DNA of 22,933 nucleotides from an uncultured Fretibacterium sp. (GTDB lineage: Bacteria > Synergistota > Synergistia > Synergistales > Aminobacteriaceae), in assembly GCA_937915835.1 (NCBI GenBank), contig CALGHA010000132.1, positions 1 to 22,933 of the forward strand, in the 5' to 3' direction. Position 1 is the first letter of the stretch. Every line of letters begins with the position of its first letter. Below the pieces are notes generated by a model that saw only the letters and a list, made by a program, of their open reading frames with translations, was not told the origin of the DNA and did no database searches. Below, piece after piece: positions 1 through 7,512 of the stretch. The position numbers were made by a program, and so were the translations under genes.

Positions 1-397
1 AAGCCACGAATAATCCTCTGCCGTTGTATGAACTTAATGCAGATTGAACGTTATATGCTCCCGTTAAAGTTGTTCCTTCAGGGTTAAGCGGTGAAGACAA
101 ATTCGAAGTATTGAAGATTAATGCTTTGTCTCCTGATGAAGCTGTTAAATCCGTCGTCCGGTCAATAACGATTAATTTCGCGCTTGTTCCGTCCCAATAT
201 GAAGCAGCAAGTGAATTTGTCCCAATCCCGGAATATTTCACAGAAGGAGTGCCAATGCTGAGAGTGTCGTTTTCTCCTCGTGAAATTGAGATAAACCCTA
301 AATTTCCCGTCGAAGTCGTGTAAACTATATCGGCCTGAGAAGTTCCACAGAGAAGCATTACGAGCACTAAGCTCACAAAAAGTTTTCTTGCATTCAT
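1..397 (-). CDS. Exported protein of unknown function (3' end outside window)
   Basis: The ORF starts at the ATG at 397-395 and runs off the left edge, so only about 132 N-terminal residues are visible. The start has a good Shine-Dalgarno (AAGGGG) that overlaps the end of the lytic transglycosylase gene, which stops 3 bases upstream. Residues 1-19 (MNARKLFVSLVLVMLLCGT...) form a typical Sec signal peptide ending near SQA-D. The mature part is rich in Ser, Thr, Gly and Asn, with short alternating hydrophobic stretches (YTTSTGNLGFISIS, AKLIVIDRTTD) that resemble blades of a beta-propeller or other beta-rich secreted protein. I do not recognise a named family. Its position as third gene behind a TolC-like protein and a lytic transglycosylase suggests a cell-envelope role; that is inference only. 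Confidence 0.75.
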   Translation of the reverse strand, partial: MNARKLFVSLVLVMLLCGTSQADIVYTTSTGNLGFISISRGENDTLSIGTPSVKYSGIGTNSLAASYWDGTSAKLIVIDRTTDLTASSGDKALIFNTSNLSSPLNPEGTTLTGAYNVQSALSSYNGRGLFVA

Positions 398-400
398 AAT

Positions 401-979
401 TTATTTCCCCTTTCGAGTTTTAGTTTTAACGTTTTTATTATCACTCGTAGCAGTCTTATTCTTGTTATCTTTATCTTTATCTTGAAGTTCCTTGATCGTC
501 GCAATAGTCTTATCAGCCATTTTCTTATTGCCGGCACTGTAACGCTTCAAGGCATCGTAAACGTTCTTAGTCTTAGCATAACATTCCGAGAAAATCTCAC
601 ATCCGAAGAAAATATTCGTCTTTGCATCGAACATGTCTGAAGCCTTCTTGACCTTCGGAAATCTCTGCTTAATCGCCTTCTCATGAACTTTATAGCGAAC
701 TTGCATTAATCCGTAATCTCCGCCCTTAGAGACAGCTTTATTGTTCACCGTAGACTCATGAACGATTATTGCCGCGATAACATAAGGCTCAATCTTGAAT
801 TTCTCCCCAGCTTGAATGATTATGTCAGCATAATTTTGTGCCGTCTTAGCTGAAAGTTTCGGGTTCACACGCGTGAAAAGCTCAACGATATTTTTAACCT
901 TCGGATTTTGTGCGGCGGCTTCCGAGAAATTTACGATAACAAGAATTATGATTAACGAGCATAAAATTTTTCGTCTCAT
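401..979 (-). CDS. Lytic transglycosylase, SLT/GEWL-fold, secreted
   Basis: Predicted to cleave the MurNAc-GlcNAc bond of peptidoglycan in the periplasm. The 192-residue protein has an N-terminal signal peptide (about residues 1-22, MRRKILCSLIIILVIVNFSEA). An SLT-like domain follows at about 45-150: the helix IIVHES with likely catalytic Glu75, then GGDYGLMQV at 87-94, which is the family's 'GLMQ' signature, and a late YSAGNKK segment matching the usual 'YNAG' motif. The C-terminal 40 residues are a Lys/Asp/Asn-rich low-complexity tail, which may bind the negatively charged wall or be disordered. The gene starts 2 bases after the TolC stop with no obvious Shine-Dalgarno, so translation is probably coupled. 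Enzyme class is fairly sure; physiological role (wall turnover or assembly of an envelope machine) is unknown. Confidence 0.85.
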   Translation of the reverse strand: MRRKILCSLIIILVIVNFSEAAAQNPKVKNIVELFTRVNPKLSAKTAQNYADIIIQAGEKFKIEPYVIAAIIVHESTVNNKAVSKGGDYGLMQVRYKVHEKAIKQRFPKVKKASDMFDAKTNIFFGCEIFSECYAKTKNVYDALKRYSAGNKKMADKTIATIKELQDKDKDNKNKTATSDNKNVKTKTRKGK

Positions 980-981
980 GA

Positions 982-2367
982 TTATTTTTTCGCGTTAGTC
1001 CTCAATGTCTTAAGGCCAGGTTCACCGAGAACGTCATTACCTTTTCCGTAAAGTTTCACAGCGTCGTTCCAAGTTCCACTTTCGTCAGGAGCATAATCGC
1101 CGATAGCTTTACGCATTGCGACGAGAGCGACGTACATATTTTTCACGGCATCAAGATATTCTGTTCGGACCGCCTGATAAGCTGTTTGTGCGTTAATCAA
1201 GTCAATCTGTGCTCCCATTCCTTCAGAGTACATTAATTCCGTAATCCTTAATTCTTCTTCAGAACGTTCAACCTGTCTTTGCTTGTCCTTCTCTGCCGCC
1301 GACGCGTTACGCCAATTGTTTAATGCTACGGTAATATCTCGCCTGGTTGACTCATGAAGTGCTTGCAAGTTAGCTTCTGACGCTTGAATTAATCTGTCTG
1401 CATTGAGAACTTTATATTTCGTCTGTTTTCCGTCAGTAATCGGAATTGTGAGTGTTAATGAAGCTCCGGCCTGTCTGTCGTTGGGAGTTGTTGAGGTCTC
1501 AGGATCTGCCCAGCCCGTGAACTGAAAGCCGAAGTCCAAAGTTGGCGATAATCCTTTTGCTGTGAGTTTCTTCACGAGTTTTGCCCTCTCAAGGTTCAAT
1601 CTCGCCGCTCGAACATCAGGCCTAAGCTCTAATGCTTCCTCAAAGTTTAAGTCAATGTCAAACTCCGGAACTCTTAACTCCTCATCACGAGGCTCAACGT
1701 CCAAACCTCCGGCCAATAAAGAAAGTTCCGCCAGCAAGTTCAAGTATACAGTTTCAGCGTTTTTTACGAGCGTCTCAGCCGCAACAACTTGTGCTTCACT
1801 TCGGACAATATCAAGTTTCGGGACTAATTCCTGATTATATTTTTCCATTGTAACCCTATGATTTTCCGAACGCTGTAATAAAATTTCCCGCTGAAGTTTC
1901 ATGTTTTCGCGAGCTAAGACAGCTGACCACCACATTTCTTCAGCTCCGGCAATGAGAGTGTTAATCGTGTTGTCAAAATTTGCTCGTGAGACTTCATAGC
2001 CGAGAATATTTTGTTTCTCGTCGAGCTTGTAGCTTCCGTTAATGTCAATTCGCTGGGTTAATCTTAAGCCCAAATTCCCGACAGTTACGTTCGTCTGTGA
2101 GGCCATTCCTGAGGTTTGTTTTGTTGCGTAAGAGCCTGTGAGTGAAGCGTTAATGCTCGGCCTCTGATAACCTACTGCGGCTAAGACTGAGTAATAACTC
2201 GCTTCAACGTTTTTAATCCCTGCTCTGAGAGAATAATTATTCAGCAAAATTTCGTTGACATATTCTTGAAGCGTCATCGAGACTGAAGCAAACGAAGGAT
2301 CTGCGAGTGAAATTGCTATTAACAATATCATTAAGCCGTAAAAAATATTTCGTTTATGAATTAGCAT
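982..2367 (-). CDS. TolC-family outer-membrane efflux/secretion channel
   Basis: Predicted outer-membrane channel protein of the TolC/OEP family, which forms a trimeric beta-barrel with a periplasmic alpha-helical tunnel and works with inner-membrane pumps or type I exporters. The 461 residues fit the family's usual 420-490. Residues 1-27 are a signal peptide (LMILLIAISLADPSFA). The OEP pattern appears twice: long amphipathic helices around 140-250 (NTLIAGAEEMWWSAVLAREN, LDIVRSEAQVVAAETLV) and again around 330-425 (RRDITVALNNW, GMGAQIDLINAQTAYQAVRTEYLDA). 'LRPDVRAARLNLERA' at about 250 is the typical 'RPDL..A...l..A' stretch after the first repeat. It heads an operon with a lytic transglycosylase and an exported protein. 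No pump or adaptor gene is in view, so the substrate is unknown. Confidence 0.9.
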   Translation of the reverse strand: MLIHKRNIFYGLMILLIAISLADPSFASVSMTLQEYVNEILLNNYSLRAGIKNVEASYYSVLAAVGYQRPSINASLTGSYATKQTSGMASQTNVTVGNLGLRLTQRIDINGSYKLDEKQNILGYEVSRANFDNTINTLIAGAEEMWWSAVLARENMKLQREILLQRSENHRVTMEKYNQELVPKLDIVRSEAQVVAAETLVKNAETVYLNLLAELSLLAGGLDVEPRDEELRVPEFDIDLNFEEALELRPDVRAARLNLERAKLVKKLTAKGLSPTLDFGFQFTGWADPETSTTPNDRQAGASLTLTIPITDGKQTKYKVLNADRLIQASEANLQALHESTRRDITVALNNWRNASAAEKDKQRQVERSEEELRITELMYSEGMGAQIDLINAQTAYQAVRTEYLDAVKNMYVALVAMRKAIGDYAPDESGTWNDAVKLYGKGNDVLGEPGLKTLRTNAKK

Positions 2368-2410
2368 GATAAGTTCACACCTTTTATATAATGTGCTAAA
2401 AATTGGCTGT

Positions 2411-2416
2411 ATTATA
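2411..2416 (-). promoter_or_regulatory. Candidate -10 element for the tolC-like operon
   Basis: A perfect TATAAT reads toward the TolC-like gene and would give a leader of about 37 bases. The hexamer 17 bases upstream (GAAATT at 2434-2439) is a poor -35, so the promoter may need an activator or may not be the true one. Confidence 0.4.
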
Positions 2417-2466
2417 CTATAGATGAAAGTATGAATTTCTTATGTATCACGCGAAAATGTATTAAT

Positions 2467-2488
2467 AAAATATAACACGTTCTATTTT
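2467..2488. repeat. 22-base imperfect palindrome, copy 1 (operator-like)
   Basis: Outer arms AAAATA and TATTTT are perfect inverted repeats, and the inner AAC and GTT also pair; 18 of 22 positions are symmetric. An identical 22-base copy lies at 20825-20846 in another divergent intergenic region. Here it is about 100 bases upstream of the TolC-like start and about 194 bases upstream of the flavoprotein start. The shape suits a dimeric regulator, but no regulator can be named. Confidence 0.55.
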
Positions 2489-2541
2489 TACGTTGATGAC
2501 ATGTTCACGAAAGACGGCAGGAATTTTCTGAAATAACATGA

Positions 2542-2630
2542 GGGCTTGAAGCTGTTGACGGGAAAATAATAGAGTTTGAAAATGTTGACACAAAGCAGCA
2601 GGCTTGAAGTTACTGATAGAAAAATATTAT
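2542..2630. repeat. Three degenerate copies of a ~29-base tandem repeat
   Basis: Three units, anchored on GCTTGAA, GTTTGAA and GCTTGAA (period about 30 then 28), each continue with a TGTTGAC-like or CTGATAG-like block and then an A-rich run. Roughly two thirds of positions agree between units 1 and 3. This could be a decayed tandem repeat or multiple regulator sites upstream of the flavoprotein operon. Confidence 0.35.
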
Positions 2631-2681
2631 CATGTGAAGGATTTATAATCACTTGCAAGGAGGCAAAATACTTCATAAATT

Positions 2682-3914
2682 ATGGAAAGATTTGACACAC
2701 TCATAATCGGCGGAGGACCTGCGGGATTAATTGCGGCAATTCGTGCGGCTTCGCTCGGTCAAAACGTCGCTATTCTCGAGAAAAATTCTTCGGTCGGCGA
2801 AAAGTTATTAATCTCAGGACGTGGACGCTGTAACTTCACGAATGCTGAGGAGGATATTAACGTTTTTGTGTCGAAATACGGCGAGAACGGGAAATTTTTA
2901 TACTCGGCATTTAACAAGTTCGGGCCGATTGCGACGAGAAATTTTTTCTGGAAGATTGGCGTTAGATATAAAATTGAACGAGGCAAGAGGATTTTCCCGG
3001 AGGAGGGTGGCAGTAAACGGGTTCTTGACGCTCTAATCATGCAGTGTAAAAAGTATAATGTGAAAATTCTGCGTTCATGTCCAGTTAAAGCCTTAAAGCT
3101 GAAGAACGGCCTGATTGATTACGTCATCACTGAGAATAACGAATACAGCGCGGATAAATTCATAATTGCGACGGGCGGAAAATCTTACCCAAGAACGGGC
3201 TCAACCGGCGACGGCTATAACTTTGCACAACAGGCTGGACACACGATAACGAAATTATATCCTGCTCTCGTTCCAATCAGGACAAAAGAGACTTGGCCGA
3301 AACTCGCTAGCGGTTGTGATTTACGCAACGTGAAATTAACGGTAATTCTTGACGGTAAAGAAATAGACGAGAGATTTGGACAGATGGAATTTACAAATTT
3401 CGGAATAAGCGGGCCAATTGTTATGGAGTTAAGCTCACACGTTCCGGATTGGCCGGGTGACTTGCAATTTTCGCTTGATCTTAAGCCTAATCTTGAGTAC
3501 GGAATATTGATAAATAGAGTTAAACGCGAGATAAAAAAGTTTTCTGGCCATAAAAGATTTTCGGGGCTTGTGAGAAGTCTTGTTCCGGCTAAAATGCTGA
3601 AATTAATTCTCGAACTTTCGGACATTCCCCACGATAAACCGATTGAGTATATCTCAGACGAGGAAATTTTTGATTTCGTGAAATTGCTAAAAGATATTCG
3701 CATGGGAATTAACGGGCTTTGGAGCTTCAATAATGCTGTAGTAACTCGCGGAGGTGTAAACTTAAAAGAGATTGAGCCTTCAACGATGAAATCTAAACTT
3801 TGTGAAAATTTATACTTTGCCGGTGAAATTCTAGACTTGAACGGGCCTTCAGGAGGCTTTAACCTTCAAATTTGCTGGAGCACCGGTTATGTAGCAGGGA
3901 GCGTGAATGAATAA
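2682..3914 (+). CDS. HI0933/YhiN/BaiN-family FAD-dependent oxidoreductase
   Basis: Predicted cytosolic flavoprotein of the HI0933-like family. Family members are often annotated as NAD(P)/FAD-dependent or 'aminoacetone oxidase family' enzymes, and the true substrate is usually unknown. The 410 residues match the family length. The N-terminal FAD-binding Rossmann motif is IIGGGPAGLIAA (8-19), followed by a Glu for the ribose (ILEKN). The family hallmark SGRGRCNFTN lies at about 45-54. The C-terminal FAD motif is NLYFAGEILDLNGPSGGFNL, leading to a terminal helix. The only ATG in frame lies 18 bases after a strong AAGGAGG, which is unusually far; the codon before it is ATT and TAA lies before that. 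It heads an operon: coaX starts at the base after its stop. Confidence 0.9.
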   Translation: MERFDTLIIGGGPAGLIAAIRAASLGQNVAILEKNSSVGEKLLISGRGRCNFTNAEEDINVFVSKYGENGKFLYSAFNKFGPIATRNFFWKIGVRYKIERGKRIFPEEGGSKRVLDALIMQCKKYNVKILRSCPVKALKLKNGLIDYVITENNEYSADKFIIATGGKSYPRTGSTGDGYNFAQQAGHTITKLYPALVPIRTKETWPKLASGCDLRNVKLTVILDGKEIDERFGQMEFTNFGISGPIVMELSSHVPDWPGDLQFSLDLKPNLEYGILINRVKREIKKFSGHKRFSGLVRSLVPAKMLKLILELSDIPHDKPIEYISDEEIFDFVKLLKDIRMGINGLWSFNNAVVTRGGVNLKEIEPSTMKSKLCENLYFAGEILDLNGPSGGFNLQICWSTGYVAGSVNE

Positions 3915-4688
3915 ATGTTACTCGTAGCAGACACAGGAAACACAACGACGGTTGCAGGAATTTTTGACGGGGATGAATTGATTGCTCACTGGAGATTGTC
4001 ATCAATTTTGCACACGTCTGACGAACTCGGAATATATTTATTGAACTTGCTGAACACTAAGAACATCAAGCCTTCTGACATTCACGGGGCAGCATTCGCG
4101 AGTGTTGTTCCGTCATTGGATTTCTCGATGACCGAAGCCATAAAGGAATATTTCAACGTCAAGCCTCTTCAAGTCAACGCCCTCACTAACACGGGGATGG
4201 AAGTCCGCGTAAAAAATCCTCGTGAGGTTGGAGCCGACAGAATAGTGAACGCTGTAGCAGGACGCGAGAAGTATGGAGCCCCATTAATCGTCGCTGATTA
4301 CGGAACGGCAATTACGTTTGATGTAGTCTCAGAGGACGGAGCATATTTAGGAGGAGCGATTGCGCCAGGCTTGAACTCCGGGATTTCCGCGTTATTCTCG
4401 AAAGCCGCAAAACTTCCGCAGGTTGGCTTGAATATTCCCGAAAGTGTAATCGGCCGTAACACCGAAGAAGCAATTCAAGCGGGAATTTTATTCGGGAATG
4501 CCGGCTTGACAGATAGAATTGTCGAGATGATTAAGGCTGAGTACGGGATGAAAAACGCAAAAGTTATCGCGACAGGAGGACACGCAGGCTTGATGAAGAA
4601 AGTTGCACATACGATTGATTACGTTGATGACTGGCTTATGCTTGAAGGCCTGAAATTGATTTATCGACGAGTTAATCATGAGGGTTAA
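3915..4688 (+). CDS. coaX: Type III pantothenate kinase
   Basis: Catalyses ATP-dependent phosphorylation of pantothenate, the first step of coenzyme A synthesis, in the cytosol. Type III enzymes belong to the ASKHA superfamily, need a monovalent cation and are not inhibited by CoA. The protein has 257 residues, the standard length. The three signature motifs are all present: DTGNTT at 6-11 (phosphate binding), GADRIVNAVAG near 104-114 (pantothenate pocket), and DYGTAITFDVV near 127-137 (catalytic Asp region). ATGGHAGLM near 219 is also typical. The ATG directly follows the flavoprotein stop, and the dihydrouridine synthase begins immediately after the coaX stop, so the genes are very likely co-transcribed. 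Confidence 0.96.
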   Translation: MLLVADTGNTTTVAGIFDGDELIAHWRLSSILHTSDELGIYLLNLLNTKNIKPSDIHGAAFASVVPSLDFSMTEAIKEYFNVKPLQVNALTNTGMEVRVKNPREVGADRIVNAVAGREKYGAPLIVADYGTAITFDVVSEDGAYLGGAIAPGLNSGISALFSKAAKLPQVGLNIPESVIGRNTEEAIQAGILFGNAGLTDRIVEMIKAEYGMKNAKVIATGGHAGLMKKVAHTIDYVDDWLMLEGLKLIYRRVNHEG

Positions 4689-5606
4689 TTGCGATTGAAG
4701 CTCAACAATCCTTTATGTCTTGCGCCGCTGGCTGGAGTTACGACGCTCCCGGTTCGTGAATTATTCGCGCGCTTGGGAGTGGCTTTAACTCATACGGAGA
4801 TGATTAGCTGTGCAGGATTAATCCGGAATAACGAGAAAACTTTTGACATGCTCAGAACTTCCGGACAAGAGGCAGAATTAATCGTTCAGTTATTCGCTAA
4901 TGACTTGAACGTGTTAATCTCCGGAGCTGAAGTTGTGATTAAACGATGTGAGAATTTCTCGGGCTTCGGGATAAACATGGCGTGTCCAATGCCTAAGATT
5001 ACTCGCAACGGTTCAGGTTCAGCATTGCTCAAGAAACCGGAACTAGCTTTTGCGATGACACGTGAGCTTAAGAGATTTAATCTGCCTGTGTTCGTGAAAA
5101 TTAGAAAGCTCGAGAATAATAATGATGAGACATTGAGATTTATTGCTGGATTGGCCGAAGCTGGAGCCGATAATATTTGCATACACGGAAGAACTCCTGC
5201 ACAACGTTACGAGGGCTTAGCTGACAAGAATATTGTGAGATTGGCGGCTAAAGAATTTCCGGGATTAATCAGCGCAAGCGGGGACGTTAAGACAGTGAAC
5301 GACATTAACGAGTATTTATCTTTCGGGTGCGTTGCTGTAATGCTGGCGAGGGGAATAATTGCTAACCCGTTTTTGTGCGATGAATTTTTCGGCGTAACTC
5401 GAAGTGATGAAGCTAAACTCGAAGAATTGTTCAATCTCGCAGAACGAACACTTGAAATCTCCGGCGAACATAAAGCGTTAGTGATATTGAAGCGATTTGC
5501 AGGAAGTATGCTAAGATACTCGCACGGTTCAGCGGAAAAAAGAAATCTCGCGATGATGTCAACAAGTCTGAATGAGATTAAGCAAATTTTGAGGGGAGAA
5601 ATCTAA
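4689..5606 (+). CDS. dus: tRNA-dihydrouridine synthase (DusB-like)
   Basis: FMN-dependent enzyme that reduces uridine to dihydrouridine in tRNA, using NADPH. The 305 residues form a TIM barrel followed by a C-terminal helical tRNA-binding domain. Visible motifs are LAPLAGVTTLPVR (11-23, FMN and substrate entry), INMACPMPKI with the catalytic Cys99, the Lys of FVKIRK, CIHGRTPAQRYEG (FMN phosphate region) and a GCVAVMLARGII segment. A TTG at 4689 is taken as the start because a GAGGG at 4680-4684 sits 4-5 bases before it; a second in-frame TTG at 4695 is possible. It abuts coaX and is followed 3 bases later by the TSCPD gene. DusB is the closest group by motif, but assignment among Dus subfamilies is not certain. 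Confidence 0.92.
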   Translation: MRLKLNNPLCLAPLAGVTTLPVRELFARLGVALTHTEMISCAGLIRNNEKTFDMLRTSGQEAELIVQLFANDLNVLISGAEVVIKRCENFSGFGINMACPMPKITRNGSGSALLKKPELAFAMTRELKRFNLPVFVKIRKLENNNDETLRFIAGLAEAGADNICIHGRTPAQRYEGLADKNIVRLAAKEFPGLISASGDVKTVNDINEYLSFGCVAVMLARGIIANPFLCDEFFGVTRSDEAKLEELFNLAERTLEISGEHKALVILKRFAGSMLRYSHGSAEKRNLAMMSTSLNEIKQILRGEI

Positions 5607-5609
5607 ACT

Positions 5610-5864
5610 ATGAGACGACATTTTGAGTTTACGCCTGAAATGGTATGCGCGCAATTAATTTCGTTCGACATTGAGGACGGAAAACTTTACGACATTCATT
5701 TTTTCGGGGGATGTCCAGGCAACACTGCTGCAATAGCGAAATTGCTTGAAGGTGCTGACGCGAAGAAGACTATAGCAATTCTCAAGGGCAATCCTTGCGG
5801 AAGACGACCGACATCATGCGCGGATCAATTAGCGATTGGGATTGAGCAGGCATTAGCGTCATGA
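5610..5864 (+). CDS. TSCPD-domain four-cysteine protein (TIGR03905-like)
   Basis: Small protein of 84 residues with four cysteines in the expected pattern: Cys13, Cys35 (FFGGCPGN), Cys63 (NPCGRRP) and Cys70 (TSCAD, a variant of the TSCPD motif). The family is named for the C-terminal TSCPD domain, also found in some class II ribonucleotide reductases and presumed to bind metal or nucleic acid; free-standing members have no defined function. Its ATG follows the dus stop by 3 bases, with a GGGGAGA ribosome site inside the end of dus. Its TGA overlaps the ATG of a 27-codon ORF as ATGA. Family assignment is good, role unknown. Confidence 0.85.
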   Translation: MRRHFEFTPEMVCAQLISFDIEDGKLYDIHFFGGCPGNTAAIAKLLEGADAKKTIAILKGNPCGRRPTSCADQLAIGIEQALAS

Positions 5865-5944
5865 AATTTATAGGCGTTACGGAATGGGATATGAATATCC
5901 GGCCAATTCTGAATGTAAACTCAGGGGGGATTAAGACATCATGA
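5861..5944 (+). CDS. Possible 27-residue small protein, ATGA-coupled at both ends
   Basis: A short ORF beginning MKFIGVTEWD fills the gap between the TSCPD gene and the 91-residue gene. Its ATG overlaps the upstream TGA (ATGA at 5861-5864), and its own TGA overlaps the next gene's ATG (ATGA at 5941-5944). The double overlap is what a translationally coupled gene or a re-initiation bridge would show. It has a weak CAGG-like ribosome site 10 bases upstream. The sequence has no known motif. It could be a real small protein, a bridge that hands ribosomes on, or chance. Confidence 0.35.
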   Translation: MKFIGVTEWDMNIRPILNVNSGGIKTS

Positions 5945-6216
5945 AGATTGATACACGTTACGGCAGCATTTGGGATGAACTTCCGGCCAAGTATGATAAA
6001 AGTGAACGTAAAATCCCGCAAACTCAAGAGGAAGCACGAGATTTTTACGAAGCTGCGAAGTCCAGCATGCATAATTCATTAATGAAGACTTGGGACGCTC
6101 ATAACGAGAGCATGAAACAATCCGCAAAACTCAGACAGATTTACTCCCGCAAAAAGTTAATCGAGGCTGAATATCAGAAACGCCGCGATGAACAAAGAGA
6201 ATTATTGACGAAATAA
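5941..6216 (+). CDS. Charged helical protein of unknown function (91 aa)
   Basis: The 91-residue protein is very rich in Lys, Arg, Glu and Gln. After a short N-terminal segment (KIDTRYGSIWDELPAKY) it appears almost wholly alpha-helical, with coiled-coil potential from about residue 28 to the end (TQEEARDFYEAAKSS ... IEAEYQKRRDEQRELL). There is no signal peptide or membrane segment. A strong G-rich ribosome site (AGGGGGGA, 5921-5928) lies about 12 bases before the ATG. It is the last gene of the flavoprotein-coaX-dus-TSCPD run and is followed by a terminator. I recognise no family; a cytosolic structural or nucleic-acid-associated role would be guesswork. Confidence 0.7.
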   Translation: MKIDTRYGSIWDELPAKYDKSERKIPQTQEEARDFYEAAKSSMHNSLMKTWDAHNESMKQSAKLRQIYSRKKLIEAEYQKRRDEQRELLTK

Positions 6217-6222
6217 AATTTC

Positions 6223-6265
6223 CCCGCAGGACTTCAAGTATAACAAGAAATTCTGCGGGCTTTTT
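6223..6265 (+). terminator. Rho-independent terminator after the coaX-dus operon
   Basis: Arms CCCGCAG (6223-6229) and CTGCGGG (6253-6259) pair perfectly and are followed by T5 (6261-6265). The loop is long (23 bases) but can pair further internally. It lies between the plus-strand operon and the convergent methyltransferase remnant. Confidence 0.8.
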
Positions 6266-6268
6266 GTT

Positions 6269-6650
6269 TTACAGGCTTGCTACGATGTAAATTTCTCCGG
6301 CAATTTCCGGGTATTCCTCGCCGAGTTCAAGAAAGGCATTAATCATCTCTCGTGTGTAAAATTTATCAATTTGGGCGTTTGATAAGGAGTTTACGCGCTC
6401 GAGCATTCCCATTTTTACGGCTGTCTGAGTTGGGAACTGCCGCCAAGATTTGCCCCCCGTAAGTAAATCCACGTAGAACAGAGCCTTAAAATTTTTACTG
6501 GATTTTCAACGTGTTCAAGTACATGGCCGAGAATAATATTGTTGAACTTTCTGCCAGGCTTGTAGTCCTCAAAAAGGTTTGCTTCACCTTTAATGACCGG
6601 ATGTCGTCGCTTTACGTCATTAATCCTTCAGCAGGTCCAAGCTCTAAATC
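6269..6650 (-). pseudogene. Decayed class I SAM-dependent methyltransferase
   Basis: Fragments of a methyltransferase lie in several frames in the correct order on the minus strand. Next to the end of the formyltransferase gene is DLELGPAEGLMT, the SAM-binding motif I, which runs into a TAA. After a jump of frame come VKRRHPVIKGEANLFEDY and NNIILGHVLEHVENPVKIL, the conserved motif II/post-I region. Another frame then reads ILAAVPNSDS. Finally an ORF carries AVKMGMLERVNSL and a C-terminal segment that ends at 6269. The N-terminus is missing, and at least two frameshifts plus internal deletions separate the blocks, so no intact enzyme can be made. The remnant sits at the 3' end of a glycan gene cluster, consistent with loss of a sugar or lipid methylation step. 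A C6 run at 6452-6457 lies at one frame change. Confidence 0.8.
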
Positions 6651-7492
6651 TAGTGCCTAAAGCGATACCCTAAAGGAATAATATCTGACAATTTTTCTTT
6701 CATATCATTTCCCAATTTCTGGACATTCTTAATAACAAGAAATCCCTCCGAAGTTTTTATCCATACACCTTCATTGTCAACATTTACAGCTCTCCCAGTA
6801 GGACCGTAATAATCGCGAGCTATGATTTTGTGATCAAGAACTTCATACTTCTCACCTCTGATTAACAGCATAGGCAAAGGATAAGGACGTGTGAGTGCCG
6901 TAAAATATCTCTTGAGCATATCGTTGGACATCGTAAAATCTATCAGACAGTCATCATAATTCCTTCTTGCTCCGAACATTGCTTGAGTTTTATCCTGAGG
7001 AACAGGCTGAATTTTACCGGCTATATATTCACTGCAAAGCCGACCGGCATTGTTCTCAATTATCGTGTCAATCTCTTCATTAACCTCACTGACAGGCTGA
7101 CCATGATATTCAAACTTGAACTGAGCAATAATATCTCCGTCGTCCATATATTCATTTACGAGGTGAAACGTAACGCCGAGTTCCTTATCACCGTTCATGA
7201 TTGACCAGAAAGTTGTGTGCATTCCACGCCATCTTGGCAAAATTGCTCCATGAACATTGATATACACTTTTTGTGTGAGTTGGTCCGCCGTGATGAGTTT
7301 CGCATACCCGCCGAGAAATACATATTTACACTCGACAGAATCAAAATCATCGATCACGACATCACAATCACGCTTGATTTCAAGTACATCTTGAGGGTTG
7401 TCTTTGATGAGATAAATTCGGTCAAAAAATTTCTGTAATGACCTGTAAGCACCAGCACCGTAATGAGTTGCTCCGGCATAAATAATTTCCAT
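6650..7492 (-). CDS. Formyltransferase (Fmt-like fold), probable sugar N-formyltransferase
   Basis: Predicted N10-formyltetrahydrofolate-dependent formyltransferase, acting in the cytosol. The 280 residues carry the core triad region: NVHGAILPRWRGMH (family Asn and His) and MDDGDIIAQ (catalytic Asp). Length and an atypical C-terminal half argue against a true methionyl-tRNA formyltransferase (about 310 residues, with a different tRNA-binding domain). The C-terminal part (about 200-280) resembles a small beta domain (GVWIKTSEGFLVIKNVQ). Placement directly behind a PLP-dependent aminotransferase-like gene and an acyltransferase suggests an amino-sugar substrate. The ATG at 7492 has AGGAGG 7 bases upstream, and the gene follows the PLP gene by 20 bases. 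It is distinct from the second formyltransferase at 10113-11318, so the locus encodes two. Confidence 0.8.
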   Translation of the reverse strand: MEIIYAGATHYGAGAYRSLQKFFDRIYLIKDNPQDVLEIKRDCDVVIDDFDSVECKYVFLGGYAKLITADQLTQKVYINVHGAILPRWRGMHTTFWSIMNGDKELGVTFHLVNEYMDDGDIIAQFKFEYHGQPVSEVNEEIDTIIENNAGRLCSEYIAGKIQPVPQDKTQAMFGARRNYDDCLIDFTMSNDMLKRYFTALTRPYPLPMLLIRGEKYEVLDHKIIARDYYGPTGRAVNVDNEGVWIKTSEGFLVIKNVQKLGNDMKEKLSDIIPLGYRFRH

Positions 7493-7512
7493 AAATAAAC
7501 CTCCTGAAAAAA

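Larger units (their letters stand above)
2368..2681. other. Divergent intergenic region between the tolC-like operon and the flavoprotein operon
   Basis: This 314-base stretch separates two divergent operons and holds no convincing gene. It contains a -10-like TATAAT for the minus-strand operon (2411-2416), a 22-base imperfect palindrome (2467-2488) repeated at 20825-20846, and three degenerate copies of a roughly 29-base repeat (2542-2630). A strong Shine-Dalgarno AAGGAGG lies at 2657-2663. An ORF of 62 codons on the minus strand here lacks coding character and simply follows the degenerate repeat. Confidence 0.7.

Noticed and set aside
2488..2676. 62-codon minus-strand ORF in the divergent intergenic region
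   Set aside because: Its apparent periodic peptide comes from the degenerate 29-base repeat; no ribosome site or neighbour coupling.
3215..3730. Long antisense ORF (171 codons) inside the flavoprotein gene
   Set aside because: The plus-strand frame carries clear family motifs throughout; the antisense frame is a shadow without recognisable domains or ribosome site.
5922..5927. G6 run before the 91-residue gene as another phase-variable tract
   Set aside because: Six bases is too short to be notable, and it serves naturally as a ribosome-binding site.
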